Position numbers and translations under genes: made by a program. The notes under the pieces are model-generated. The model saw only the letters and a program-made list of their open reading frames with translations. It had not been told where the DNA came from and ran no database searches. Below are positions 51,679 to 60,874 of a DNA stretch of 64,000 bases, piece by piece (position 1 is the first letter of the stretch; every line of letters begins with the position of its first letter). Origin of the DNA: Bin52 sp965213935 (GTDB lineage: Bacteria > Pseudomonadota > Alphaproteobacteria > Thalassobaculales > Thalassobaculaceae); contig CBDCAO010000010.1 in assembly GCA_965213935.1 (NCBI GenBank), forward strand, positions 620,001-684,000, in the 5' to 3' direction.

Positions 51679-52887
51679 CTAGACCCGTTCGATGACGGTC
51701 GCCATCCCCTGGCCGACCCCGATGCACATGGTGCACAGTGCGTAGCGTCCGCCCGTCTCCTCGAGTTCCTGGGTCGCGGTCAGGAGCAGGCGGGCCCCGG
51801 AGGCGCCCAGCGGGTGGCCAAAGGCGATGGCGCCGCCGTTCGGATTGACCCTCGGATCGTCATCAGCGACACCGAGCTCGCGCAGCGTTGCCAGGGCCTG
51901 GCTGGCGAAGGCCTCGTTCAGTTCCATTACGTCCATGTCGGAGATGTCAAGACCCGCGCGTTCAAGCGCCTTGCGCGATGCCGGAGCCGGACCGATGCCC
52001 ATGATACGGGGCTCCACCCCGGCCGTGGCGCAGGCCACGACCCTGGCACGTGGCCTGAACCCGTGTTCCCGGGCTGCAGCCTCGCTGGCAACCACCATTG
52101 CCGCCGATCCGTCGTTGACGCCGCTTGCGTTGCCTGCGGTCACGCTGCCGCCCTCCCTGCGAAACGGGGTCGGGAGCTTGGCGAGGCCCTCCATGGTGGT
52201 ACCGTGGCGTGGATGCTCGTCGGTATCCACGATGGTGACGGCGCCGCGGCGGCCCTTCACCTCCACCGCTACCAGTTCGCGGGCGATGCGGCCGGACCCC
52301 ATGGCGGCTTCCGCCCTGTGCTGGCTTCGCAGGGCGAAGGCATCCTGGTCCTCGCGCCGGACCTGGTACTTTTCGGCGACGTTCTCTCCGGTTTCCGGCA
52401 TCGAATCCGAGCCGTACATGCCGTCAAGCTTCGGATTGACAAAGCGCCAGCCGATGGTGGTGTCGTAGATCTCGGCCGACCTGGCAAACGCGGTCTCGGC
52501 CTTCGCCATGACGAAAGGGGCCCTGCTCATGCTCTCGATCCCGCCGGCGACGAAGAATGACCCCTCGTCGGAACGGATCGCGCGGGCGGCGGCATTGACC
52601 GCCTCCATCCCCGAGGCGCACAGCCGATTGACGGTCGCACCGGGCACGTCGGACGACATTCCGGCAAGCAGAAGCGCCATCCGGGCGACGTTCCGGTTGT
52701 CCTCTCCAGCCTGGTTCACGCACCCGTAGTACACATCATCCACCCGGTTCCAGTCGGCATCCGGGTTTCGCTTCATCAGTTGGGAGATCGGCACAGCCGC
52801 GAGATCGTCCGTCCGAACCGACGAAAGGGATCCGCCGTAGCGGCCGATCGGCGTGCGCACGGCATCGCAGATGAATGCCTCGGTCAT
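51679..52887 (-). CDS. Acetyl-CoA acyltransferase (thiolase, 3-oxoadipyl-CoA type)
   Basis: A 402-residue thiolase. The nucleophilic Cys90 is in NRLCASGMEAVNAA, the His358 in GHPLGASG, and Cys388 in CTMCIGVGQGMA, completing the triad. N-terminal FICDAVRTPIGRYGGSLSSVR and NRNVARMALLLAGM closely follow 3-oxoadipyl-CoA thiolase (PcaF), which releases succinyl-CoA and acetyl-CoA in aromatic degradation. No other pca genes are near, so a general fatty-acid role is also possible. It stands alone between two gene-free stretches. Confidence 0.88.
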   Translation of the reverse strand: MTEAFICDAVRTPIGRYGGSLSSVRTDDLAAVPISQLMKRNPDADWNRVDDVYYGCVNQAGEDNRNVARMALLLAGMSSDVPGATVNRLCASGMEAVNAAARAIRSDEGSFFVAGGIESMSRAPFVMAKAETAFARSAEIYDTTIGWRFVNPKLDGMYGSDSMPETGENVAEKYQVRREDQDAFALRSQHRAEAAMGSGRIARELVAVEVKGRRGAVTIVDTDEHPRHGTTMEGLAKLPTPFRREGGSVTAGNASGVNDGSAAMVVASEAAAREHGFRPRARVVACATAGVEPRIMGIGPAPASRKALERAGLDISDMDVMELNEAFASQALATLRELGVADDDPRVNPNGGAIAFGHPLGASGARLLLTATQELEETGGRYALCTMCIGVGQGMATVIERV

Positions 52888-53404
52888 GTCATGTCCTCCA
52901 GGAACCGCGGATGGCGCAGCACGGACTGTCGCACGAGGGCGAAAGCGAGGTCAAACCAGGGGGCACGCGCACGCAAACCTGTCTGGCTCCCAACCTGCGT
53001 CCTGTCCGGTTTCAGCGACGTCGCACCGGTGCTGCACGGCCGGAACCGGGTCAGACAAGGCGCGGGGCGGGCGGTTGCCGCGGCCCGCACCGGCCCCGTG
53101 CGATGGTGCCGCGGCATCCGGTGTCCTGATTCTTCCCGGGAACGCATGTCGCGGCTGGCAACGGACAGGAAGAAACCCGCCGCCTTGCACCGCCCGATTG
53201 TCAGGCCGGACGGGCGACGCGGCTGCATGCGGCGTTCGGGACGGTCCTGTCGGTCCGGTTTCACCGGTTCGCCGTCAGCCGTTCGTGCGCCTGCGGAGGG
53301 GCTGGCTCCGTCTTGAATTCCGACGGCCGCATTGGGTATGGTTCCAGTCCTGTGCCCGGGCACATTGCCCGTCACGACAGGGAACGCTGCGTGGAGACAG
53401 CAAG
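52888..53404. other. Gene-free stretch before the ABC transporter operon
   Basis: About 515 bases between divergent thiolase and ABC genes. Open frames on both strands lack domains. It must contain the promoters of both, but none is convincing; the plus-strand gene has GGAG eight bases before its ATG. Confidence 0.45.
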
Positions 53405-54430
53405 ATGATCTACTCGGGATGGCGTGCGCCAGTCGCAGCAGTGGTCATGGCGGCCGTGCTGGGTCTTACCGCTTCTGTTGCTCTGGCCCAGGACAAGATT
53501 CGGCTGGGAGCGCTCAGGTTTACCTCGCATGCGGGTGCCTTTGTGGCATTCGAAAAGGGGTACTTCGAGGAAGAGGGTCTTGACGTCGAGTTCCATTTCT
53601 TCCAGGCAGCGGCACCCATGGCGGTGGCAATCGCGTCCGGTGACATCGACTACGGCGTGACTGCAATCTCGGGAGGCCTGATCAACCTCGCGGGCAAGGG
53701 TGCCATCAAGGTGATCGGGGGTGCCCTTGTCGAGGAAACCGGCGTGGATGGCCAGAAAATCCTGGTATCGAACCAGGCCTGGGACGACGGAGTGACCACA
53801 CCCGCAAAACTCGCCGGCCGGTCGTTCGGCATCACCCAGACAGGTTCATCGTTTCACTACATGATCTCGCAGATCGCCGCGAAGGAAGGCTTCGCGCTGT
53901 CCGGGGTCAGTCTGAAGCCGCTGCAGAAGGTCGGCGCGATCATCGGCGCCCTGAAGTCCGGCCAGATCGATGGATGGACCATTGTTCCGCACATCGCCAA
54001 GGCACTGGCCGGCGGCGGGGCAGTCAAGATCATCGGCGATGTTGCCGACTACATCGACACCTACCAGGTGACAACGATCTTCACTTCGAGTGCCAATGCA
54101 TCGGACAAGCGTGACCTCACTCAGAAATTCCTGCGTGCCTATTCGAAGGGGATCGCCGACTTCAACGCGAACATGGTCGACCGGACCGAGGGAGAGGCGG
54201 GTCTCGAGAGCACCACGAGGCTGATCCACAGGTATGTCTATACCTCACGCCCCTACGAGAAGGCGGCACCGTCCATCCGCAACGGCTCGATGAGGCTGCA
54301 ACCGGGTGCCCGGCTCAATCTGTCCTCGGTCAGGCACCAGCTCGAGTGGTTCAAGGCCGAGGGACTGGTGGACGAGGGGATCACCATCGACCAGCTGGTT
54401 GACACGGGCTACGTAGAGATCGACGACTAG
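53405..54430 (+). CDS. ABC transporter substrate-binding protein (NitT/TauT, NMT1-like)
   Basis: A 341-residue periplasmic binding protein of the SsuA/TauA/ThiY type. The signal peptide is clear (MAAVLGLTASVALA, cleaved near residue 28). RLGALRFTSHAGAFVAFEKGYFEEEGLDVE is the typical start, and ASGDIDYGVTAISGGLINLAGKG shows the binding-pocket segment. GGAG is eight bases ahead of the ATG; the same frame is open far upstream. It begins a binding-protein / ATPase / permease operon, with cysQ convergent after it. Ligands in the family include taurine, alkanesulfonates, nitrate and thiamine precursors; undetermined here. Confidence 0.86.
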   Translation: MIYSGWRAPVAAVVMAAVLGLTASVALAQDKIRLGALRFTSHAGAFVAFEKGYFEEEGLDVEFHFFQAAAPMAVAIASGDIDYGVTAISGGLINLAGKGAIKVIGGALVEETGVDGQKILVSNQAWDDGVTTPAKLAGRSFGITQTGSSFHYMISQIAAKEGFALSGVSLKPLQKVGAIIGALKSGQIDGWTIVPHIAKALAGGGAVKIIGDVADYIDTYQVTTIFTSSANASDKRDLTQKFLRAYSKGIADFNANMVDRTEGEAGLESTTRLIHRYVYTSRPYEKAAPSIRNGSMRLQPGARLNLSSVRHQLEWFKAEGLVDEGITIDQLVDTGYVEIDD

Positions 54431-54451
54431 GCAGCGGGCGGACCGTGGCGG

Positions 54452-55219
54452 ATGCAGCTGCGGGTCGAGGGCCTCTCGCACCGATATGGGGACGTTGCTG
54501 TTCTTGACAACGTTTGTCTTGTCGTGGACTCCGGGCGCATCGCCTGCATCGTGGGACCGTCGGGATGCGGCAAGTCGACATTGCTCAGGCTGGTCGGCGG
54601 GCTTGAAAGGCCGGCCTCGGGTCAAGTCCTGCAGGCCGGTGACCCGCCCGAGCGTTCGCTGAACCCGCTTACCTATATCTTCCAGGACTTCGCCCTGCTG
54701 CCGTGGCGAACGGTGGCGGGCAACGTCAGCCTGGTACTGGAGGACCATGCGCTCGCGCGCCGGGACCGGGAGGCCATCATCGGTGATGTGCTGGCACGCA
54801 CCAGGCTTGCCGACTTCCGTGATGCGTTCCCGAGGCAATTGTCGGGAGGCATGAAGCAGCGGGTGGCCATCGCCCGCGCCCTTGCCGTGCGTCCTGCAGT
54901 CCTTCTGATGGACGAGCCGCTTTCGGCACTCGACAGCCAGACCCGCGAACTGATGATGGATGACCTGGTCGACCTGTGGAAACGCGAAAACCTGACCGGG
55001 ATTTACGTGACCCACAACCTGCATGAAGCCGTGCGTCTCGGTCACCGGATCGTCGTGATGTCACGCCGACCGGGCCGGGTCCTCGAGACGGTCGAGATCG
55101 ATTCACCGGTCTGGGACCGTGATGCCTCGGACCCTGAGCTCGAGGCCACGCGCCGGCACCTGTGGACGGTCATGCGCGACGAGGCGCGCGCGGTCGATCT
55201 GGAGCTCACCGGTGACTGA
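54452..55219 (+). CDS. ABC transporter ATP-binding protein (SsuB/TauB type)
   Basis: A 255-residue ATPase driving the adjacent importer. Walker A GPSGCGKST, Q-loop YIFQDFALLPWRTV (typical of the TauB/NrtD branch), signature LSGGMKQRVAIARAL, Walker B LLMDEPLSALD and the H-loop VTHN are all intact. It begins 21 bases after the binding-protein stop and overlaps the permease start by eight bases. Confidence 0.9.
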   Translation: MQLRVEGLSHRYGDVAVLDNVCLVVDSGRIACIVGPSGCGKSTLLRLVGGLERPASGQVLQAGDPPERSLNPLTYIFQDFALLPWRTVAGNVSLVLEDHALARRDREAIIGDVLARTRLADFRDAFPRQLSGGMKQRVAIARALAVRPAVLLMDEPLSALDSQTRELMMDDLVDLWKRENLTGIYVTHNLHEAVRLGHRIVVMSRRPGRVLETVEIDSPVWDRDASDPELEATRRHLWTVMRDEARAVDLELTGD

Positions 55220-56015
55220 CAGCGCAGGTCCCGCCCGTCCAGTCCACTTCCGCGGCGGCGGATTTGCACCCAGGCCCATGCGCCTGATCGGTCCCGCCGT
55301 GTTCCTGGTTCTGGTCGCAGCCTGGGAGACAGGGGCCCATACCGGCGTGATCTCGCCGCTGGTCCTTCCGGCCCCGAGCGAGGCGGTTGGAGCGCTGGTC
55401 GAGCTGTGGGTATCAGGCGAACTGTGGGAGCACCTCGCCGCTTCGCTCAGCCGGCTGCTGCTCGGATGGGCAAGCGGCACGATACTTGGCGGACTGATCG
55501 GCCTGGCCATCGGACTGTTCTCGCTGGTCCGGGCCGGGCTCGCCCCTCTGGTCGCGGCACTGTTTCCCATTCCGAAGATCGCCCTGCTGCCGCTGTTCAT
55601 CATCTGGTTCGGTATCGGAGAGGAATCCAAGGTCGCGCTGATCCTGTTCGGTACCCTGTTTCCGACCGTGATCTTTACCTATGGCGGAGTTGACAACGTT
55701 GATCGCACCCTGATCCGCATGGGCCAGTCGTTTGGTCTCGGCTGGTTCTCGATCGTGCGCAAGATCATCCTGCCGGGAGCCCTGCCGGCCATCCTGTCCG
55801 GCATGCGGGTTTCCTCGGCGATCGCCATCATCCTGATCGTTGCCGCCGAACTGATCGCGGCCGAAAAGGGAATTGGTGCCTACATCCAGATTGCCGGATC
55901 GCTGTTCGCCACCGATCAGCTGATCGCTGGCGTGGCACTGCTCTCGGTGTTCGGCCTTACGGTGAACTGGATGATCGTGCGGGCCGAACGCCTCTTGCTG
56001 CGGTGGCGTCCATGA
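55212..56015 (+). CDS. ABC transporter permease (SsuC/TauC type)
   Basis: Inner-membrane permease of about 267 residues from the GTG at 55212, inside the ATPase stop region; an ATG at 55278 (MRLIGPAVFL) is the alternative. It has about six membrane segments and the EAA-like loop SFGLGWFSIVRKIILPGALPAILSGMRV. It finishes the importer operon and converges with cysQ, whose stop lies seven bases away. Confidence 0.88.
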   Translation: MTDSAGPARPVHFRGGGFAPRPMRLIGPAVFLVLVAAWETGAHTGVISPLVLPAPSEAVGALVELWVSGELWEHLAASLSRLLLGWASGTILGGLIGLAIGLFSLVRAGLAPLVAALFPIPKIALLPLFIIWFGIGEESKVALILFGTLFPTVIFTYGGVDNVDRTLIRMGQSFGLGWFSIVRKIILPGALPAILSGMRVSSAIAIILIVAAELIAAEKGIGAYIQIAGSLFATDQLIAGVALLSVFGLTVNWMIVRAERLLLRWRP

Positions 56016-56022
56016 ATCGAGC

Positions 56023-56790
56023 TCAGGCATTCCGGCCGCGGACCAGGAACCAGCCATTGCGAAAGTCCGGCTTGCCATAGATGAAGCAGGTGCCGTCGAA
56101 CCGTTCGACGCTGCCACCTGCGGCGAGCACGATGGCGTGGCCCGCTGCCGTATCCCATTCCATGGTGGGGCCGGTGCGCGGATAAAGATCAGCCTCGCCG
56201 GCTGCAACGAGACAGAACTTCAGGGCCGAGCCGCGGGCAATCGAGGCTGTGACGGGCAGGCCCGCAATGTAGTCCTCGAGTTCCGGGCTGCGATGTGACC
56301 GGCTGGCAACCACGGTGAGCGAGTCCGGCTCGGCAACGCGCGCCCTGATCGTCCGGCGTGCGCCGCGCGGCGGCGCGGTGAAGGCACCGGTGCCGGCAAC
56401 ACCGGCCCAGATACGTCCGTCTGTCGGGGTCGCCACGACACCGAGTACCGGTTCACGATTCCTGACCAGCCCGATGTTGACGGTGAAGTCGCCATTGCGG
56501 CTGATGAACTCCCTGGTGCCGTCAAGCGGATCGACCAGCCAGAACGGCCCGTCGGCGATCTTCACCGCGTCACCGGCTTCCACCCGCTCTTCCGAGACGA
56601 CCGGGATGTCCGGGGTAAGCGCGACAAGCGCGGGCACGATGACCGCGTCTGCCGCATGATCGGCCGCGGTCACCGGAGAGCCGTCGGCCTTGTTCCTGAT
56701 CTGCGCACCGGTGCGGTAGTGCACCATGATCGCCTGGCAGGCCGCGCGGGCGATGGTGATGACGGGTTCCAGAAGGTCATCGTCGGACAT
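56023..56790 (-). CDS. cysQ: 3'(2'),5'-bisphosphate nucleotidase
   Basis: Inositol-monophosphatase-fold enzyme (255 residues) that removes phosphate from PAP, the by-product of PAPS use, complementing cysD/cysNC. Metal ligands: Glu67-Glu68 (VVSEERV), Asp87 and Asp90 in WLVDPLDGTREF, and the late EWDTAAGHAIVLAAGG. I chose the ATG at 56790 because homology (DDDLLEPVITIARAAC) begins there. Inositol monophosphatase is an alternative, but the DPLDGTREF form is typical of CysQ. It is convergent with the ABC permease. Confidence 0.85.
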   Translation of the reverse strand: MSDDDLLEPVITIARAACQAIMVHYRTGAQIRNKADGSPVTAADHAADAVIVPALVALTPDIPVVSEERVEAGDAVKIADGPFWLVDPLDGTREFISRNGDFTVNIGLVRNREPVLGVVATPTDGRIWAGVAGTGAFTAPPRGARRTIRARVAEPDSLTVVASRSHRSPELEDYIAGLPVTASIARGSALKFCLVAAGEADLYPRTGPTMEWDTAAGHAIVLAAGGSVERFDGTCFIYGKPDFRNGWFLVRGRNA

Positions 56791-56977
56791 CCGCTGGGCT
56801 CGCTCGCATCCGGTTGGAGGGTCAGTCCGCATCCTACCGGTCGGGGTCTGTCTGTACAGGGCTGTGCCCGGCGCAAACGGGGTTTCGGTTCGGTCCTGAT
56901 CCGCTAAGGTGTCGGCGGTCGGCGATGGGTCGGCGCAAGGTACGGTCAAGCAGTTCCATTCAGTTGCAGGCACACCC

Positions 56978-58486
56978 ATGACACGAAAACGGTTTGTTGC
57001 CGCGCTCATGCGCCACGAGACCAACAGCTTTTCCCCGGTCCCGACGCCGCTGTCGGCGTTCGGACGCATCGGGTCCACCGGTGCGCCGGCCCGGGGCAAG
57101 ACCGCGATCAGACACTATCGCGGCACCAACAACCCGCTCGCCGCCTACATCGACATTGCCGAGCGGGAAGGGGCCGAACTGGTAGTTCCCGTTGCGGCGA
57201 ACGCCCATCCGAGCGCGCCGGCGGCCGACAGCGTCATCGATTACGTGGCGAGCCTTGTGCTGGAAGAAGTGAGGCGCGGATGTGACGCATTGTTCCTCGA
57301 TCTGCACGGCGCAATGGTGACGGAGGGGTTCGATGACGGCGAGGGTGAACTGCTGCGGCGATTGCGGGCCGAGGCACCCGACCTGCCGATTGCGGTGGCC
57401 CTCGACTTCCACACCAATCTCACCCGTGATCTCGCGACACTGCCAAGTGTTCTGGCCGGCTACCGCACCTACCCGCATGTCGACATGTACGAGACCGGCC
57501 AGAGGGCAGGCGAGGCCCTGCTGCGGGTCATGGCCGGGGAACAGGTGTCGACGGCCTGGCACTCGCTGCCACTGCTGCCGCACATGAACGTGCACGCGCC
57601 ATCGCGACCGCCAATGCAGTCGATCATGGACCGCGCCCGCGCCGCGGAAGCCAGCGGAGAGGTCATGCTGGCGTCTGTGTTCGGGTGCTTTCCGCTCGCC
57701 GACATCGAGCATGTCGGCATCTCGGCCGTGGTGGTCGGAGCCAGGGACCGGGCAGAACGACTCACCTTCGACCTGATGCAGGAGGCCTGGGACAATCGCG
57801 AGGGGTTCATCTTCGAAATCGAACCGATGGAACAGTCGCTTGCGCGGGCCTCGACCCTGACCGGGGGACCGGTGGTGCTGGTCGATCACGGTGACAACAC
57901 CGGCTCCGGCGGCAACCAGGACGTGATGGCCGCGCTGCGTGAGGTGCTCGCGCTCGGACTGGAAAACGTCGTCGCCGGCCCGATTGCCGATCCGGAGGCG
58001 GTCGCGAAAATGATCGAGGCGGGAGTGGGCGCGGATGTCGAGATCGAGATCGGCGGCAAGACCGACATGCCGGCCATGGGGCTGTCGGGTGAACCGTTGC
58101 CGGTGAAAGGCCGGATTCGGCGGATCACGGATGGCGTGTTTACCGTTACCGGTCCGATGATGACCGGGGTAACACTCAGCATCGGACGCACCGTGGTGCT
58201 CGATACCGGTTCGGTGGAGATCGTGGTGTCGGAGGAACGCTACGAGCCGTTCGATACCGGTTGCTTCACTCACTGCGGCATCGACCCGTCAGGCAAGGAC
58301 TTCGTCCTGATCAAGTCACGCCAGCACTTCAGGGCGGGTTTCGAGCCGATCGCGCGCCACATCGTGATGGTGGCCGGACCCGGTCCGACGGCATCGGACT
58401 ACAGCCTGTTTCCGTGGAAGAATCTCCGCCGTCCGCTTTATCCTATTGACCCGGACATCCCGTCCAACCTGCCCAGCCAGGCGTGA
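56978..58486 (+). CDS. M81-family metallopeptidase (microcystinase C/MlrC-like)
   Basis: A 502-residue zinc metallopeptidase of the MlrC family, first known for cleaving linearised microcystin. The N-terminal MRHETNSFSPVPT with His13-Glu14 and the DLHGAMVTEG and DFHTNLT segments are family landmarks, and DHGDNTGSGGNQDVMAALRE lies in the middle. The start ATG at 56978 is where homology begins. Most bacterial members act on unknown small amides or peptides. A VOC-family gene follows 16 bases later; both may share a transcript. Confidence 0.85.
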   Translation: MTRKRFVAALMRHETNSFSPVPTPLSAFGRIGSTGAPARGKTAIRHYRGTNNPLAAYIDIAEREGAELVVPVAANAHPSAPAADSVIDYVASLVLEEVRRGCDALFLDLHGAMVTEGFDDGEGELLRRLRAEAPDLPIAVALDFHTNLTRDLATLPSVLAGYRTYPHVDMYETGQRAGEALLRVMAGEQVSTAWHSLPLLPHMNVHAPSRPPMQSIMDRARAAEASGEVMLASVFGCFPLADIEHVGISAVVVGARDRAERLTFDLMQEAWDNREGFIFEIEPMEQSLARASTLTGGPVVLVDHGDNTGSGGNQDVMAALREVLALGLENVVAGPIADPEAVAKMIEAGVGADVEIEIGGKTDMPAMGLSGEPLPVKGRIRRITDGVFTVTGPMMTGVTLSIGRTVVLDTGSVEIVVSEERYEPFDTGCFTHCGIDPSGKDFVLIKSRQHFRAGFEPIARHIVMVAGPGPTASDYSLFPWKNLRRPLYPIDPDIPSNLPSQA

Positions 58487-58502
58487 AGGAGGCGCCCTGA
58501 CC

Positions 58503-58874
58503 ATGACGCTGACCATGCTGCAACACGTCAACATCGTGACCGACAAGCTCGACGAGACGGTTGCGTTCTACGAGGAGATTCTCGGGTTCACCAACGGTGA
58601 CCGCCCCGCGTTCGACTTCCCAGGGGCCTGGCTCTACTGTGGCCCCGAGGCGGTCATCCACCTGATCGGCGTCAACGACCAGTCCGAACGGGGGTCGGGC
58701 GTGATCGACCACGTGGCATTCGGGGCCGACGGCTTCGAGAAGTACGCGGCCTTCCTCACCGACCAGGGGTACGAGCACGAGACCCGGATCGTGCCCGGGG
58801 GAAAGCTGCGGCAGATTTTCGTGCGCGATCCGAACCAGGTCCTGATCGAGCTGAACTTCAGGGCCGACGAGTAG
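58503..58874 (+). CDS. VOC-family (glyoxalase-like) protein
   Basis: A 123-residue single vicinal-oxygen-chelate domain. LQHVNIVTDKLDETVAFYEEILGF and GSGVIDHVAFGADGFEKYAAFL show the two beta-alpha-beta-beta-beta units; possible metal ligands are His8, His70 and Glu119 (IELNF). GAAGGAGG lies 12 bases before the ATG at 58503. It follows the M81 peptidase gene. Isomerase, dioxygenase or resistance functions are possible; undetermined. Confidence 0.82.
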   Translation: MTLTMLQHVNIVTDKLDETVAFYEEILGFTNGDRPAFDFPGAWLYCGPEAVIHLIGVNDQSERGSGVIDHVAFGADGFEKYAAFLTDQGYEHETRIVPGGKLRQIFVRDPNQVLIELNFRADE

Positions 58875-58881
58875 TCGTTGC

Positions 58882-59895
58882 TCACTCCCGCGGCAGGGCG
58901 ATGACCAGCTTGCCGAAGTGACCGGCCGCACGCATCGCATGGTAGCAAGCCCGGGCATCCGCAAAGTCGAAGAACCGGTCGATGACCGGTCGCATGCCGT
59001 GGTGGGTGATCGCCCGGTTCATGTCCTCGAACATGCGCCGACTGCCGACATACACGCCCTGCAGCCGCAATGACCTGCGCATGATCAGGGTGGGGTTGAC
59101 CTCGCCGCCGGTCAGCACCCCGATCAATCCGATGGAGCCGGCGATACGGGTCGCCGCAACCGAGCGTGCGAGTGTTCCGGCTCCACCGACCTCGACCGTG
59201 TGATCAACGCCGCGCCCGTCGGTGAGCCTGGCCACCTCCCGGTCCCATTCCGGGTTGCGGCAGTAGTTCACCGTCGCCCAGGCGCCGAGTTCGGAGCACC
59301 GCTCAAGCTTCCTGTCGCTCGATGAAGTGATGATCGCCCGCGCACCCAGCATGCCGCAGAACTGCAGCGCCATGATCGAGACCCCGCCGGTGCCCAGCAG
59401 GAGTACCGTGTCACCCGGGCCGACCCGGCCAACCTCGACCAGGGAATGCCAGGCGGTAAGGGCCGCACAGGGAAGCGTCGCGGCTTCCCGATCCGACAGG
59501 CCCGGCGGCGCATGGACCAGACCGTCCTCGGGCAGGACCCGGAGTTGGGCAAGCATGCCCTCGGCCGTGCCGCCAAGTGCCCGGTCCATGTCGCGGGCGG
59601 TGATCGGGCCGTCGATCCAGCCCTGGAAGAAAGTGCCACAGACGAGGTCGCCGGCCGCAAACCGGGTGACCCCGTCACCGGTGGCGATCACCGTTCCGGC
59701 GCCGTCGGAATTCGGGATCCGGGGATACGGGATGCCCCGGGGGCCCGGGTCCTCGATAGTGGTGAGGTCGCGGTAGTTGATCGAGGAGGCGGTCATTCGA
59801 ACCAGGACCTCGCCCTGACCCGGTACCGGGTTGTCGCGTTCGGACTGGGTGAGGGCGTCGATGCCGCCGTCACCGCGAATTTCCCATGCCTTCAT
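58882..59895 (-). CDS. Medium-chain dehydrogenase/reductase (quinone-oxidoreductase type)
   Basis: A 337-residue NAD(P)-dependent oxidoreductase lacking the zinc-ligand cysteines, so of the quinone-oxidoreductase-like branch. SSINYRDLTTIEDPGPRG, PNSDGAGTVIATGDGV, and the cofactor motif LLLGTGGVSIMALQF are visible. The ATG at 59895 begins MKAWEIRGDGGIDAL; the frame upstream is not homologous. It lies 61 bases downstream of the BKACE gene on the same strand and may be co-transcribed. Substrate unknown. Confidence 0.84.
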   Translation of the reverse strand: MKAWEIRGDGGIDALTQSERDNPVPGQGEVLVRMTASSINYRDLTTIEDPGPRGIPYPRIPNSDGAGTVIATGDGVTRFAAGDLVCGTFFQGWIDGPITARDMDRALGGTAEGMLAQLRVLPEDGLVHAPPGLSDREAATLPCAALTAWHSLVEVGRVGPGDTVLLLGTGGVSIMALQFCGMLGARAIITSSSDRKLERCSELGAWATVNYCRNPEWDREVARLTDGRGVDHTVEVGGAGTLARSVAATRIAGSIGLIGVLTGGEVNPTLIMRRSLRLQGVYVGSRRMFEDMNRAITHHGMRPVIDRFFDFADARACYHAMRAAGHFGKLVIALPRE

Positions 59896-59956
59896 GGCTG
59901 CGGGCCCCCCCCTTGGCGCCAGTGATGGTCTCCTGATGCAGACTCTGTTGCCGCGG

Positions 59957-60874
59957 CTACAGGTGTCCCCCTGCGCCGTCAGATGCCTGGAACTCGTTGC
60001 GTGACAACCCGAAGATCTGCCGGGCCTCGGCCGAGTCAGCCACCGACCCGCCGATGCTCTCGATAATCGTGACGGCGCGTTCCACCAGCTGCCCGTTGCC
60101 GCTCGCGAGCTGGCCGCGCGCGATGTAGAGGTTGTCTTCCAGCCCGACCCTCGCGTGTCCGCCGAGGGTCGCCGCCTGCGCCACCATCGGGAACTCGGTG
60201 CGCGAGATGCCGAAGCCGGACCAGGGTGCACCCTCCGGCAACAGGCTCTTCATGAAGCTCATGCCGTCCGGCGTGGCCGGGGCGCCCCACGGAATACCGA
60301 GACAGAGCTGGAACAGCGGGGGTTCGGCGATCACACCCTCACGGATCAACTGGTTGGCGAGCAGCACGTGGCCGGTATCGAACACCTCGAGCTCGGGCTT
60401 CACTCCCATCTCGCGGATGCGACCGGCCATGGCGCGCAGGTGTTTCGGCACGTTCACCATGGCGTGCTCGCCGAAGTTCATGGTCGAGACGTCGAGCGAG
60501 CAGATGTCCGGGCGCAGGTCGTCGACGTGCTCGAGCCGGACTTCCGGTGAGCGCATCGTCGAGCCGGGCGCCATGTCGACCGGCTCGGTATCGCCGGGAA
60601 TGAACCTGGCGCCCGGTCCTGTGGTCAGGTTGATGACCAGGTCGGATCCACTGTCGCGGATGCGGGCCACCACCTCGCGGTAGAGCGCCGGGTCCATCGA
60701 GGGCTTGCCGGTTTCCGGGTTGCGTACATGGATGTGGACCACCGCCGCGCCTGCCGAACCGGCTTCGAGGCAGGATTTTGCGATATCGACCGGGGTAACC
60801 GGGACCGCAGGGTTCCTGTCCGCGGTATCCGCACCGCCGGTCACGGCACAGGTAATGATGGTCTTGCCCGACAT
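59957..60874 (-). CDS. Beta-keto acid cleavage enzyme (BKACE; DUF849)
   Basis: A 305-residue zinc TIM barrel of the 3-keto-5-aminohexanoate cleavage family (Kce). It cleaves a beta-keto acid with acetyl-CoA, releasing acetoacetate and an acyl-CoA. Zinc ligands His47 and His49 are in AAVVHIHVRNP; ITCAVTGGAD at the N-terminus and NLTTGPG with DICSLDVSTMNFG follow. The substrate differs among family members and cannot be read here. The start ATG at 60874 has GGAGGGG nine bases upstream. Lysine fermentation genes are absent, so carnitine or another keto acid is a possible substrate. Confidence 0.88.
   Translation of the reverse strand: MSGKTIITCAVTGGADTADRNPAVPVTPVDIAKSCLEAGSAGAAVVHIHVRNPETGKPSMDPALYREVVARIRDSGSDLVINLTTGPGARFIPGDTEPVDMAPGSTMRSPEVRLEHVDDLRPDICSLDVSTMNFGEHAMVNVPKHLRAMAGRIREMGVKPELEVFDTGHVLLANQLIREGVIAEPPLFQLCLGIPWGAPATPDGMSFMKSLLPEGAPWSGFGISRTEFPMVAQAATLGGHARVGLEDNLYIARGQLASGNGQLVERAVTIIESIGGSVADSAEARQIFGLSRNEFQASDGAGGHL

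Noticed and set aside
51134..51682. 182-residue plus-strand open frame next to the thiolase
   Set aside because: Arg/Pro/Ser-rich noise with no domain and no ribosome binding site.
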